Part shown: piece by piece, positions 1 through 9,347 of the stretch
How positions within the stretch are numbered: position 1 is the first letter of the stretch
Layout: each line of letters opens with the position of its first letter
Assembly (NCBI RefSeq): GCF_000715075.1
Contig: NC_134096.1
Location: 121,650,643 to 121,714,642 of the forward strand
Direction of reading: 5' to 3'
Origin: Nicotiana tabacum
Lineage: Eukaryota; Streptophyta; Magnoliopsida; Solanales; Solanaceae
DNA length: 64,000 nucleotides
Notes under the pieces: model-generated
Told to the model about the DNA's origin: nothing
Seen by the model: only the letters and a program-made list of their open reading frames with translations
The model's database searches: none
Made by a program: the position numbers and the translations under genes

Positions 1-747
1 GAATGAAACGGTCTTAAAAGAAACACAAAAAATACTAATCCTAAAGGACTTAGTCTTCTTCGGGAGCAGCATCGAGGCCTTCTCTATTTTCAGATCCGCT
101 CATACTTCCAGAATCATCATCATCAAGAAAGTCCAACACTCGGGCTTTAGCTTTAAGCTCCTTAGCATTCTCGATCTCGGTTGTAAGATCGAAGCCACGA
201 GCATGGATGTCCTCGAGAGTCTCCCTTCGAGACTGGCATTTGGCATACTCGCCAACCCTGTTCACTCGAGCTTGAACAGCTTCGGCAACCTCCTTTGCTC
301 GAACCTGAGCTGCTTAAGCGTTGGACCGGTAGACAGCCACCATTGCATCAGCATTATCCTTGGCCGTTTTGACCTTCAATTTGGCCGTTGCAAGTTCTAT
401 GACCAGCCTCTCTTGATCCGAAGTTGCTGAACTCAACCGAGACAAGAACTCCTCAAATTTCTTGGCTTGCACCAAGGCCTTCTCTTTCAAGCTTCAGAGT
501 TGGGCCTCAGCCGAGGCCAGTTGAGCTTGGGCAGCCTTCTTTTCTGAGGCAAGGCGGTTCATGTTCTTCTACCTGCTCGGACAAATTAGCTTGTTCTTTC
601 TGAGCTACTTCTAGCTCAGCCTGAAGTCCTTTTTTTCCCCCTGTTCTTAAAGATATCCCTCTCCTCAGTAAGCCCTCGAATTTCGGCTTCGTACCGGCTC
701 AGCTCCCCTCGGGATCGGAAGAAAGCCTCGTGATGAAGCACAGAAGC

Positions 748-826
748 CTACAAAAATAGAAAGAGGGAATTATACAAGGGGAGAAAAGTATAAGTATGAA
801 AATTGACAAAGCAAATATGAACATAC
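748..826 (-). other. Intron 3 of the antisense ORF (79 bp)
   Basis: Donor GTATGT follows ...GCCCTGAACCAG, and acceptor CTATTTTTGTAG precedes GCTTCTGTGC on the - strand. Removing it joins two parts of the helical C-terminal region. Confidence 0.7.
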
Positions 827-1730
827 CTGGTTCAGGGCCTGTTGGGCTTCGTTGAAAAGACAAGGCGCTCCCACCTCGTCCATATGGGCTTGGTCTTCTT
901 CTGTGACCAAACGTCGGAGGTAGCTAGCCACCCCTACGGGGGTAGCAAGAACTCGGGCATCATCCGAGACCGTGATAACGATTGTTCGCTTACACCTAGG
1001 ATCGACACTAGGGGCCGAAAACTGATTGTCAGTTTAAAACTCGAGGAAACCTTGCTCGAACTCTTCTTCGGAACCTCAAAGTCACTCAGACCGGTGACAC
1101 CTTCTACCCCAACAAAATAACCATGAAAGGAATCTTCCTCTCCGTGGGCTCCTTCCCCATAACAAGTCTCCACGACCTGAGCATTGTGTATCATCGACTC
1201 AGAAAATAAAGGAAACGAGGGGGAATCCCTGATCTCTCTTGCCCCAAGTGGGTCTTTTGGGGCGCCGCCTCTATCTTGGGGAGCCTCGAGCTCGGTTTCT
1301 GCATCAGGATCCACCACCTCTTCAACAGTCTTTTTGCCCCGAGACAAAGAATCTTTGGTTTCTCTCATCTCGGGGACTTGGGCCGAAGTCTCCTCCTCGA
1401 CCTCATCGAGCCTAGACGGAGCAATATCAACTCCCACAAGTTTCGAAGTCCTCCAAGTCTCGGTGCTAGCTCGCGCACGGGCCACCAGCCCAGAATAATC
1501 TTCTTTCTCTTCTTCTTCTTTTTCTTCTTCCCTTATCCTTTGGACTGACTCCATAGTCAGTGGGACTATGTTCCCCTTGGTTTTACGGGTTGTTCTCTTC
1601 TTGGGTTCTTGACCCTAAGAGTTCAAGGCCCTTTTTCTCTTATTCTCCTTCGCCGGTTTGAGATAGGTGGTGAAACCTCTTCATCACCAGACGGGGGTCT
1701 CATATCTCATAGTCGCATCCTTTCCGAGAC

Positions 1731-1814
1731 CTACAAAAGGAGAAAGTAAGTAAACTCATGTTTGAAAAAATGTTTGAACGATAGACAAATCGGTAAGTCA
1801 GGAAGAAGGCTTAC
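1731..1814 (-). other. Intron 2 of the antisense ORF (84 bp)
   Basis: Donor GTAAGC follows ...CGTACTCATG, and acceptor TCTCCTTTTGTAG precedes GTCTCGGAAAGG on the - strand. The joined frame reads T-H-G-L-G-K-D-A. The pyrimidine tract before the acceptor is strong. Confidence 0.65.
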
Positions 1815-1943
1815 CATGAGTACGAGCCTCCCACCGACCCTTTGACAAATCGTGCCATGCACGCTCGATGTGTGTTGATGTCGAGACCAGGCTCCTAACC
1901 CAGTTCTCGAGGTGGGGAACCGCACCGGGCATCCAAGCAACGA

Positions 1944-2023
1944 CTGCATCGGGAAAAATACTAATAAGAAAAGAGGAGGAAGTAAAAACAACGAACATGA
2001 GTTAAAGACGGAATCATACTTAC
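1944..2023 (-). other. Intron 1 of the antisense ORF (80 bp)
   Basis: The - strand shows donor GTAAGT directly after ...TGGAATATGAAAT and acceptor TTTCCCGATGCAG before TCGTTGCTTGG. Removing it joins the frame as W-N-M-K-F-V-A-W-M-P, which fits the protein family. The interval is AT- and pyrimidine-rich. Confidence 0.7.
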
Positions 2024-2866
2024 ATTTCATATTCCATTTCTGAGGAAATGACATGCTCTCAGCCGAGATTAGGTCCGTGATCTTCACCCGAACGAACCGA
2101 CCCATCCAGCCCCGATCTTTTGTCTTCATCTATACTCGAGAGGAGCGACTTGGTGGCCCGGCATTAAAGCTTTATCAGCCCACCTCGATAGAGTCGAGGG
2201 CTATATAATCTTATGAGGTGGTCAAGGGTGAAAGGAAGCCCGTCGATTTTGCTCACGAAGAAACGGAGAAATATAACGATCCTCCATAAAGAGGGGTGAA
2301 TTTGGCCAAGGGTCACCTGGTATTTCTTGCGGAAGTCTACGATGACTGGATCGAGGGGACCCAGCGTGAAAGGATAAGTATAAACACTCAGGAACCCTTC
2401 CACGTGGATGGTAATCGCTTCTTCTGGTCCCGGTATCACAACCTCTTTATCTCCCCAGTTGCAATCTTTCTTCACCTGGTCAAGGAAGATTTTGGGTATC
2501 GAGCACATATATCTCGATATCGGCTCGCATCGACCAGGGACCTACGAAGGTTTCTCGACCTTAAAGTCAGAATTAATAACACATACCCCAGGAATAAGTT
2601 CTTCAGGGCGTGACTCCACCACTGGTTTCTCGCCGGCCGACCGAGATTAGGAAGCAGCCTTTTTCTGCGGAACAATTTTAGATATTTTGGCCTTTTAGTT
2701 TTTGTGGGAAAAGAAGAATGGAGACTGAAATATTCGATGTTTTAGTAAGAACAAGTAAAGAAACTCAAAAACCTCAAGATATGAAGCTTTGAAGAAGGCA
2801 AAGAACTACGGAGATTGGAATGAAAAAGATTTGAAAGTAAAAGTTTGAAATAATGAAGAAGGAGGG

Positions 2867-2877
2867 CTATTTATTAG
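2867..2877 (-). promoter_or_regulatory. TATA-like box for the antisense ORF
   Basis: The - strand reads CTAATAAATAGCCC about 185 bp upstream of the expected start at 2685. A plant TATA box here would give a leader of about 150 bases, and the sequence after it is pyrimidine-rich. This fits a separate promoter on the antisense strand but is an inference from sequence alone. Confidence 0.4.
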
Positions 2878-3039
2878 TTTCACAACGACGGTCAAAACTG
2901 GTAGCGGCCGACCATCGACTAACACGCATTACATACTTGGGAAACTGTACTGATAAGATGTTTCAGTCGCTTCTGATGCTTATGTCACGATGATTATGTC
3001 ATGATCGAAGGCTTAAATCGTTTCTTGTCACTACTCTCC

Positions 3040-3053
3040 AAAAAACAAGGGGA
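3040..3053 (+). other. Polypurine tract of the Tat element
   Basis: An A/G-rich run (AAAAAACAAGGGGA) lies just before the TG that starts the LTR at 3059. This is the expected primer site for plus-strand DNA synthesis. Confidence 0.65.
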
Positions 3054-3058
3054 CTATC

Positions 3059-3702
3059 TGTATACAGTCAAAATCGGACTTGTCCGATTTCGTATGGTTA
3101 ATCGAGACCGGGGCGGCAGACCAAGGTTCGATCCCAAATTATATTGGATCATTACATGATTAGATATTGCCTAGCTCGTGATTCAGGGATCGAGATCAAG
3201 ACCAGCTAAGGTCGAGACCGAGAAGGATAGAGATCTAGCGAGATCGAAAGAAGCCTGCTAAGTCAAATAACAGAAAGCTGAGGAATCCGTGATCGGGCGA
3301 GAATTGTGGCGGAGATCTCGGCATGTATCAAGATAAAACCGGTTGATTAGCCAATCAGGAGATTTCCTTTTGTATTTAGAATTGTACTATATATGAAACT
3401 CCTCTACTATATAAAGGGGGTTCCAATCATTTTGTAAAAGGGATGGACACATATCAAAGCAGTTTATAACATTTTCTTAAGCATTCTTATTCTATTGTCC
3501 AGTTCTTGCTTTTCAATAATATACTCAGTTGGTTCGAGGGCGACCTAGCTCGAGAGTCAAGGTAGCACGTTACATTGGTTTGCTTTGATTTACAGTTAAT
3601 TTTTAACTTCAATTCTCATATTTCTCAATTTGTGCCACGTAAAATCACATATTTTTAAAACTATTTACAAATTTAATTGTTATCCGATTTTAAGAGCAAA
3701 CA
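3059..3702 (+). repeat. 3' LTR of the Tat element
   Basis: The LTR runs from TGTATACAG to GAGCAAACA (644 bp) and has TG...CA ends. A TATA box (ACTATATAAAGG) is at 3406-3417, followed by a typical leader and AATAAT-rich sequence near 3515-3525. It reads on the + strand, opposite to the ORF at 50-2685. The right boundary is inferred from the usual Tat LTR end, because the other LTR is not in the window. Confidence 0.65.
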
Positions 3703-4948
3703 AACTTATAACTAATATGCAAAGTTGTTAAAACAAATTATGATCAATATCTTCCGCTATTACTTTTTAATTGACAATTAGCTAGTCAATCCTTGCCTTT
3801 CAAAGTAACAATTTTGTTGGAATTTGTGTTTACGGAGCCACTAAACACGTCAACTTATACAGAGGTCTCGAAAGAAGAATTCGTACAAAGCTAGTATTGT
3901 AAATAAAGTTGATTCAAGTTGGAGCGAACAAGAGGAAAGAAACGGGAAGTAAGTGTTGTTTCAATTGCCTAGCAATTAGCATTTTCATTCGTAGTTACCT
4001 CAATAAAATCATTAAATCACAATATAAAATGTGAAACTATTAATGATTTCTGACAAAAGGCAGCAAACATATAAAAAGATTTACTTATATCATTAATAAT
4101 AAGCAATAATTATTTAAGTTACTCTTTCCGTTCGCTTTTACTTGTTCGAATCATTCCCTTAAGAGATAATGATGAAGTACTTATTTTATCATAATACCTA
4201 CAATAATGATAGCATTTTAGAAAAATCTTATAAGGAAATGTATTGGGAATAAGTAGTTAATGATAAGGATAAAACATGAAAAAAAAAAATATTTTTTTTA
4301 ATTTATTAAAATAGACAAGTAGAGTAAGAATGAAATATATATTTTCAGTATAGAAGAGAGATAAAAATAAAGTGAGAGAATATATATTACTCCATAAATA
4401 ACTTTTGAAGCCTCTAAATTTTGGGGCCTACAGCTTTTGCTGTAGCGGTTTTGAGGTAAAACCGCCCCCTGGAAGCCAACTCTACTTTGAGGGACGAGCA
4501 TAGTGTTCAGACATTTGGGGTTCCATAGGAAGCAAGTGCTCCACTTGATGTCTCAGTAATTTGATATTTTGGGAGTATTTGTTTGGAAGTTTGGGTTATA
4601 CAACTTTTTCACTTTGCTTTAAAGCTCAAATAATCTGATATTTTTCGAGTTGCTTGTTTGCTAGTTTCAGGGAATACATCATTCATCTAATCATCATTTG
4701 GAGCTTATCATAACTGTTCATTTTGTTTGATAGTTTCATGGCACCGTTCCTCGTCTGCCGACTACCTGAATATAGGCTTTTTCGCTTTGTTCGGTAGTTT
4801 TGAGAGCATCATTCATCGTTTACCTAATACTACATGAGTATACAGCTATTTCACTTCTGGAATGTTCATGTCAACTTAAATTTACGAAATTCTGTTGCAA
4901 TTGCTGCTTTTAAAAAGGACTAATCCAATTAAAAGATTAATATTCCAC
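3703..4948. other. AT-rich intergenic stretch with a possible worn MITE and diverged short repeats
   Basis: No gene is seen. At about 4125-4335 the edges resemble the common plant MITE end with ACTTGT (TTTTACTTGTTCG on the left, TAGACAAGTAGAG inverted on the right), heavily worn. At about 4555-4860 there is a loose repetition of a unit of about 60-70 bp with TTTTTCACTTTG and TAGTTT...CATCATTCATC motifs. Neither is certain. Confidence 0.3.
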
Positions 4949-5188
4949 GCAATAACTTTTAGGTTCGAGGGAGCCGTGCTTGCACTAAGGAAGACCGTCT
5001 ACATCACATCCTTAGGGTGCGATCCTTTTTCGAACCTTACGTGATCGCGGAATATGTACGGGTTCGAGCGAGTCGTGCTTGCATTAAGGTAGACCGTCTA
5101 CCTCACACCCTTAGGGTGCGGCCCTTTTCCGAACCTTACGTGATCGCGGAATATCTTGTGCACCGCATTGCCCTTGCAATAACTTTTA
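4949..5188 (+). mobile_element. SINE (Au-like 3' region) with tandem duplication, flanked by a 13-bp TSD
   Basis: The body 4962-5175 contains the tRNA-derived B-box-like GGTTCGAG and a tail ending CTTGTGCACCGCATTGCCCTT, which resembles the 3' end of the plant Au SINE family. It is flanked by GCAATAACTTTTA at 4949-4961 and again at 5176-5188, so the insertion ends are well fixed. The body is two diverged copies of a unit of about 99 bp, both starting at GGTTCGAG (4962 and 5061). The usual 5' part with box A is missing. Strand is given by the GGTTCGA box. Confidence 0.7.
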
Positions 5189-5192
5189 TGTG

Positions 5193-6643
5193 TTTGGGAT
5201 ATACCTGTTAATCGGGTCGGACTGACCCGTTTACAGCCCGGTTCAACCCGGTACTATAGCGTGGGGGGCGGGATGGGACGGGTTGGGCAAGGAGCGGGTT
5301 TCAAACGAACAGTTTTTTGATACCGATGCACCGGAACCCGCTAAGCCCGTTAACCCGTTAACGGGTTACAACCCGGTTCAGCCCGTTAACGGGCTACAAC
5401 CCGGTTCAGTCCGTTTATTAACGTTTTTTTTTTAAATGGACCAACTGAAACTCCTGATATGACACTTGTATTTCTTATCTACACAAACATTTGGAAACAT
5501 TATATAATTATTATGCTAACATTGTTGATGCTTCTTCTGCTGCAGATGCAAATATTCCTTCAAGTTCAGTTTCAACATCCGGGACCAGTTCTTTGGATGA
5601 TAATGATGGTGTTGAAGATTATTTGATTTGGTCTACAATAGGGGAGCATCAAGCCATCAACAAACCAGTAGCAGGAATAACAATAAACTTCAATTCTACT
5701 TGCAAAAGTCAGCAGAGCCCTGCACAAAGGAATTTCTACCATTGGGTTGGTGGAGGAGCAACTCAAATCAATTTCCTGTTCTTTCAGCCATGGCTCGAGA
5801 CGTCCTAAATGTGTCGATTTCAACAGTCGCATCAGAGAGCGCATTTAGCCAAGCTAGGCAGCAACTAGGAGATACCCGTCATTCATTGGGTAGCAACGCT
5901 TTGAAAATTGTAGTGTGCTTCAGAGATTGGATAAGATCAGAACGACGAAATCAAGGGCGTGACGAGGTAGATGAAGCGGAGGACCAAGAAATTGGAGATA
6001 TAATGGTTTATGGTTCCGATTCAACCAATGCCGGAAACCAAAAACCTCATGTTGACATGGATGAACTTACAAAAATGATGCAAAGTATGTGATGTACTAT
6101 TTATTTTTTTATAATTGTTGTAAACTTATAATTTGCAAGTTCAAAAATAACAAAATCAAAAAAGAACTTGCAACTTAATTTGAAGTATTATATATTATTC
6201 AATAAAAATATCAAATGAAAGTCTTCAGAGCTTGATCCTTACATATATGTCTTATTAAATAATTTTTTGTAGCCACTTACTTTCAAATTTTAATTTTAAC
6301 ATTATAAAATTCAAAATTCAAATTTAAAATTTTAAACTTCAAAGTTTAATTCTAAGCCTTAAAAGTTTACAAATACTTAAGTATCAATAACATTGAATAA
6401 GAAAAATAAAATTTACTTAAAAAAAATAAATAATAATCCACGGCCCGCTAACAACCCGCTAACAGCCCTCTAACAACCCGCTAACAACCTTCTAAGCCCG
6501 AACTCGGACGGACAAAAAAAACCCGAAAAAATACAGTCCGCTAATTCAGTCCGCTAACAGCCCGCAATGTTAAATAGACGGGCTAATTTTTTTTTTTGTC
6601 CAGCCCGTCCCAACCCGCCCGTTAAACACCCATTGTTTGGGAT
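5193..6643 (+). mobile_element. hAT-superfamily DNA transposon, internally deleted, with 8-bp TSD
   Basis: The element (5201-6635) is bounded by TTTGGGAT at 5193-5200 and 6636-6643, the 8-bp duplication expected of hAT. Its ends are worn inverted repeats (right end inverted: CAATGGGTGTTTAACGGG; left end: ATACCTGTTAATCGGG). Subterminal regions at both ends carry many copies of AACCCG/CGGGTT and GCCCG motifs (5210-5420 and 6440-6630), which in hAT elements are likely transposase-binding sites. Only the C-terminal part of the transposase remains. Confidence 0.8.
5491..6092 (+). pseudogene. hAT transposase remnant, C-terminal dimerisation domain
   Basis: Two overlapping frames together give the end of a hAT transposase. 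The first (5503-5690) carries the serine-rich linker after YNYYANIVDASS. After a frameshift near 5650-5700 the second runs to the stop at 6092 and contains the hAT C-terminal dimerisation domain (PF05699 type): FPVLSAMARDVLNV, STVASESAFSQARQQLGD and ALKIVVCFRDWIRSE. The catalytic part and zinc finger are gone. The C-terminal tail is acidic and ends TKMMQSM. It cannot act on its own. Confidence 0.8.
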
Positions 6644-7281
6644 AAGTTTGAGTTGAGCGCCGAAGAAATAAATCATGCACGCGGTAGAAACGGATGTGGG
6701 ATGTATTTGTAAAGATGTCGGATCAAATTTTAGCTTTAATTAATTAATTGATTCTTTAAATTCGTGAAAGTTAAGTTAAAATATTGGTAATTGTGAACCA
6801 AGGAAGTATATAGCATAACCCATGTTTAATTTCCGAATCATTTCAAATCATGCATCCGGTCCTTTTTCTTTAATTTTCTCATTATAAGAAAATAATTATT
6901 TATGATTACAGTAGGTTGATTTTATATAATTGTGTCATAATAGGATGAAGTCCCAACGAAGCTATAGATGAGGACGAAAGGAAGTTAATTATATATTGGG
7001 AAATGAAATGATGAAGTCCCAATTCAAAGTTATAGATGAGGACGAAAGGAAGTTGGCTACCATACCTAGCTGCTAACTAATGAGGATTAAGGAAAGGAAA
7101 AAGAAAATAAATTTGGAAGTTTATCTTTTGCTGCATGTCGACAAACAAAAAGCCCGAAGGTATCCGCTTATAGAATCCCACATTGTTTTTGTCCTTTTAC
7201 ATGTAATTTCAGGCTATTTAGCTTCCTACATTTCTCCATGCACAATATTACTACAAAAAATCCACTTGTCGGAAACAGAAA
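6644..7281 (+). promoter_or_regulatory. Upstream region of the DOG1-like gene with three RY (CATGCA) motifs
   Basis: AT-rich sequence without ORFs. CATGCA occurs at 6674-6679, 6849-6854 (as CATGCAT) and 7237-7242. This RY core is bound by seed B3 regulators (ABI3/FUS3/LEC2 family), so seed expression of the downstream gene is possible. A weak TATA-like CTATTTAG is near 7213. A block of about 43 bp is present twice (6943-6985 and about 7010-7053). The hAT and SINE insertions lie just upstream, so older promoter sequence has been displaced. Confidence 0.4.
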
Positions 7282-8067
7282 ATGACCAGTACTTCAAGCA
7301 GTACTAGGACTGATAGAAAGGAGGAAGAATCTCTATACGAGACATGGATGAATCTTCAACGTGAAGAACTGACAGAGCTTGAACATGCTGTAACTCAGGC
7401 CAGAAACGGCCATATGAATGACCAGGAACTGACAAAACTCATACAAAAGATTACAAATAACTTCCAAGAATACTCAAACAACCGTAAACGCCTAGCCCAA
7501 ATCGACGCGTCGCCATTCTTCGCACCCACTTCATGTACCCCATTAGAGAACTCAGTCTTATGGATCGGTGGCTGCAGACCGTCTTCTTTCATACGTTTCA
7601 TCTACGCCCTCTGCGGCATCGAGATTGAGTCCCATCTCACTGAGTTCCTTCAAGGGACCAAAATAGGCGAATTCGGCGAGCTAACGGCAAAACAAATAAG
7701 CATGGTCGACGAGTTGCAAGGCAAGACGATTAAAGAAGAGAGGGAACTTTGTTCAAGATTGGCTAGCTTGCAAGAACACATAGTTGACCAGCCTGTCGCT
7801 AGCAAGCTGAAGAAAGATAATGTGGATGAGGGAAACTACTGCGAGAATGCAGATGAACTTTTAGATGAACATATCCATGAAATGGCAACTGTTGTTGAAG
7901 AAGCTGATGACTTGAGGATGAAGACATTACAGGAGATTACAAGCTTACTTACACCAGCACAGGCAGTGGAATACTTAGCAGCAGCCAAGAGGATGAGGCT
8001 TTGTTTTCAACAATGGGGCAAAAAAAGGGATCGTGAGCATACCAACAAATTAAATTCTGTCGATTAG
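7282..8067 (+). CDS. DOG1-domain protein (DOG1-like / TGA N-terminal seed-dormancy family)
   Basis: An uninterrupted 261-codon ORF, the only intact cellular gene seen. The protein matches the DOG1 domain (PF14144 type): an N-terminal helix with Trp22 (LYETWMNLQREELTELEHAV), then the hallmark WIGGCRPSSFIRFIYAL at about residues 94-110, then a Gln/Glu-rich helical middle (VDELQGKTIKEERELCSRLASLQ), and a C-terminal helix LLTPAQAVEYLAAAKRM at about 223-240 that corresponds to the TGA/DOG1 family C-terminus. No bZIP segment is present, so it is a DOG1-like protein rather than a TGA factor. Family members act in seed dormancy and germination or are uncharacterised; the exact paralogue is not clear. 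The start at 7282 is the first ATG of the frame before the domain. The coding region is probably one exon. A copia LTR starts about 50 bp after the stop. Confidence 0.88.
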   Translation: MTSTSSSTRTDRKEEESLYETWMNLQREELTELEHAVTQARNGHMNDQELTKLIQKITNNFQEYSNNRKRLAQIDASPFFAPTSCTPLENSVLWIGGCRPSSFIRFIYALCGIEIESHLTEFLQGTKIGEFGELTAKQISMVDELQGKTIKEERELCSRLASLQEHIVDQPVASKLKKDNVDEGNYCENADELLDEHIHEMATVVEEADDLRMKTLQEITSLLTPAQAVEYLAAAKRMRLCFQQWGKKRDREHTNKLNSVD

Positions 8068-8116
8068 AATAGTTTAATTTCTTGTATGTATAAAAGGTTG
8101 GATAGTTCTATACATT

Positions 8117-9041
8117 TGTTTTGCATATATATATATACCACACAAGAGTGGGGTGATTTGTGTGGTGTCTAATTTTTCGCGTGCACAGATTATAGAAGGA
8201 CCTGGTTCTTCTATGTGTTCCTTATCCTACTGTTGCGGAATAATAAATGCAGAAATTAAAGAACACAAGGATTTTTACATGGAAAACACCTGGCTCAAAA
8301 GGTGAAAAAACCACGACCTACTTCCCAATAGAATTTTTTCAAAACTCTTCACTAAATCACTGAGCCAAAAACTGCATTTACAAAATACTTTTGTAAACCT
8401 AGGATTAACTCTAATCCCGTTGTGGCACACAGCCTCTAACTGTTGCGACAACTTCAAGTTAACTCTAACTTGAATACTGTGAGTACCTATTATAATTGCC
8501 TCTAGATAAAGGTGAAAGGTACAATATGAAAACACCTACTACAATTGAACTAGAATAAAAGACAGACACTTGGAGGTGGTTCTTCTATCTGGTTCATGTA
8601 GCTTCAGGTTCGCACACTTGAATCACACACGAACTGCTTGCAAAATGCCTTGCTATTTTGCTCTCAATTCACGTTTAACTCCTGCTTTTGTGCGTCCCCT
8701 GTAGAATGAGAACTTCCTCCGATTTATAGAGTTAGTAGAGTAGAAAGCAAATAGAGTTCTAATGCTACTCTTCCTTGGTGGAAGAGTTCTAGTTAATCTC
8801 AACTCCTAACTCCTTCCTTATCTTGGATAATGTTCTCGTTGAGTAAGGAGTCCTTCTCCTTATCAATTATGCAATCTTTTCGATCAGGAGATATTTATTA
8901 TTATGCCAGATTTCGTTTATCTCCTGCATGTGCATCTCACGTACTTTGAATCTCCCTGTGTCTATGCCTATCAGTGATGGACCTGGTTCATCCCTGAGTT
9001 CCTTTGTCAATCTTCAAAACTATCCTTTACTTGAGTCAACA
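8117..9041 (-). repeat. 3' LTR of the copia element
   Basis: In element sense it begins TGTTGACTCAAG (at 9041) and runs down to about 8117. It matches 15896-16827 closely over almost its whole length. A TATA box (CTCTATAAATC in element sense) is at about 8721-8730. The left edge is blurred: the 5' LTR reads TGTTGTTTTAACTTCAATACC here, whereas this copy reads TGTTTTG followed by a short TA run. Confidence 0.85.
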
Positions 9042-9056
9042 AATTTCCCCTTTTTG
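9042..9056 (-). other. Polypurine tract of the copia element
   Basis: In element sense the sequence is CAAAAAGGGGAAATT directly before TGTTGACTC, the LTR start. This is typical of SIRE-type elements. Confidence 0.75.
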
Positions 9057-9347
9057 ATGATGACAAACTCCGTGCTTCCATAAGCTTAGGCCCTGTTTCA
9101 ACTTAGCTCAACATCAATACAATGTTAGAAACATTTTTCCTTTTTATCACTTATCATCAAGGACCAGGTTCATTAGGTTATAAACATCACTGTTCAAAGC
9201 ACAACTTTTTTTCCACTTTTAGCATCATTGAAAAGTTGCATAAAATATGTTAGATAACCAGATTTTAAAACTTACTCATGGTTAGTGGGGCTACTTCAAA
9301 TGCAATCATGGATTAATCATCATAGATCAAGCTAAGAATTTTAACCA

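Larger units (their letters stand above)
50..2685 (-). pseudogene. Antisense extra ORF of the Tat element, Transposase_28 (gypsy-type) domain protein, four exons, decayed
   Basis: Translating the - strand from about 2685 gives a protein with an N-terminal Transposase_28-like domain (PF04195 type; PFTLGPLDPVIVDFRKKY and LGQIHPSLWRIVIFLRFF at about 2310-2405), a tryptophan-rich stretch (WMPGAVPHLENWVRSL, about 1890-1940), an acidic glutamate-rich middle (1500-1560), and a long C-terminal coiled-coil-like part ending in an acidic tail at 50-130. The reading continues through three introns (1944-2023, 1731-1814, 748-826). Decay is clear. The expected start codon reads ATA at 2683-2685, in-frame stops occur near 2649, 2547 and 2164, and frameshifts lie near 2130, 1700 and 930. 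Such proteins occur in plant Tat elements and their role is unknown. It is probably dead here, although the splice sites survive. Confidence 0.7.
1..3702 (+). mobile_element. 3' part of a Tat-lineage (Retand-like) Ty3/gypsy retrotransposon
   Basis: The right part of an LTR element that enters the window from the left. It shows, in order, a long decayed ORF on the opposite strand, a spacer, a polypurine tract and a 3' LTR reading on the + strand. Extra ORFs between pol and the 3' LTR, sometimes antisense, are known in the Tat lineage, and the LTR end (GAGCAAACA) resembles Tat/Retand LTR ends. No gag, RT or integrase is in the window, so the lineage call rests on this layout and on the Transposase_28-like protein. 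The 5' flank is outside the window, so no target duplication can be checked. Confidence 0.7.

Noticed and set aside
7282..8067. TGA bZIP transcription factor
   Set aside because: The DOG1 domain is shared with TGA factors, but no basic region or leucine zipper is present before it.
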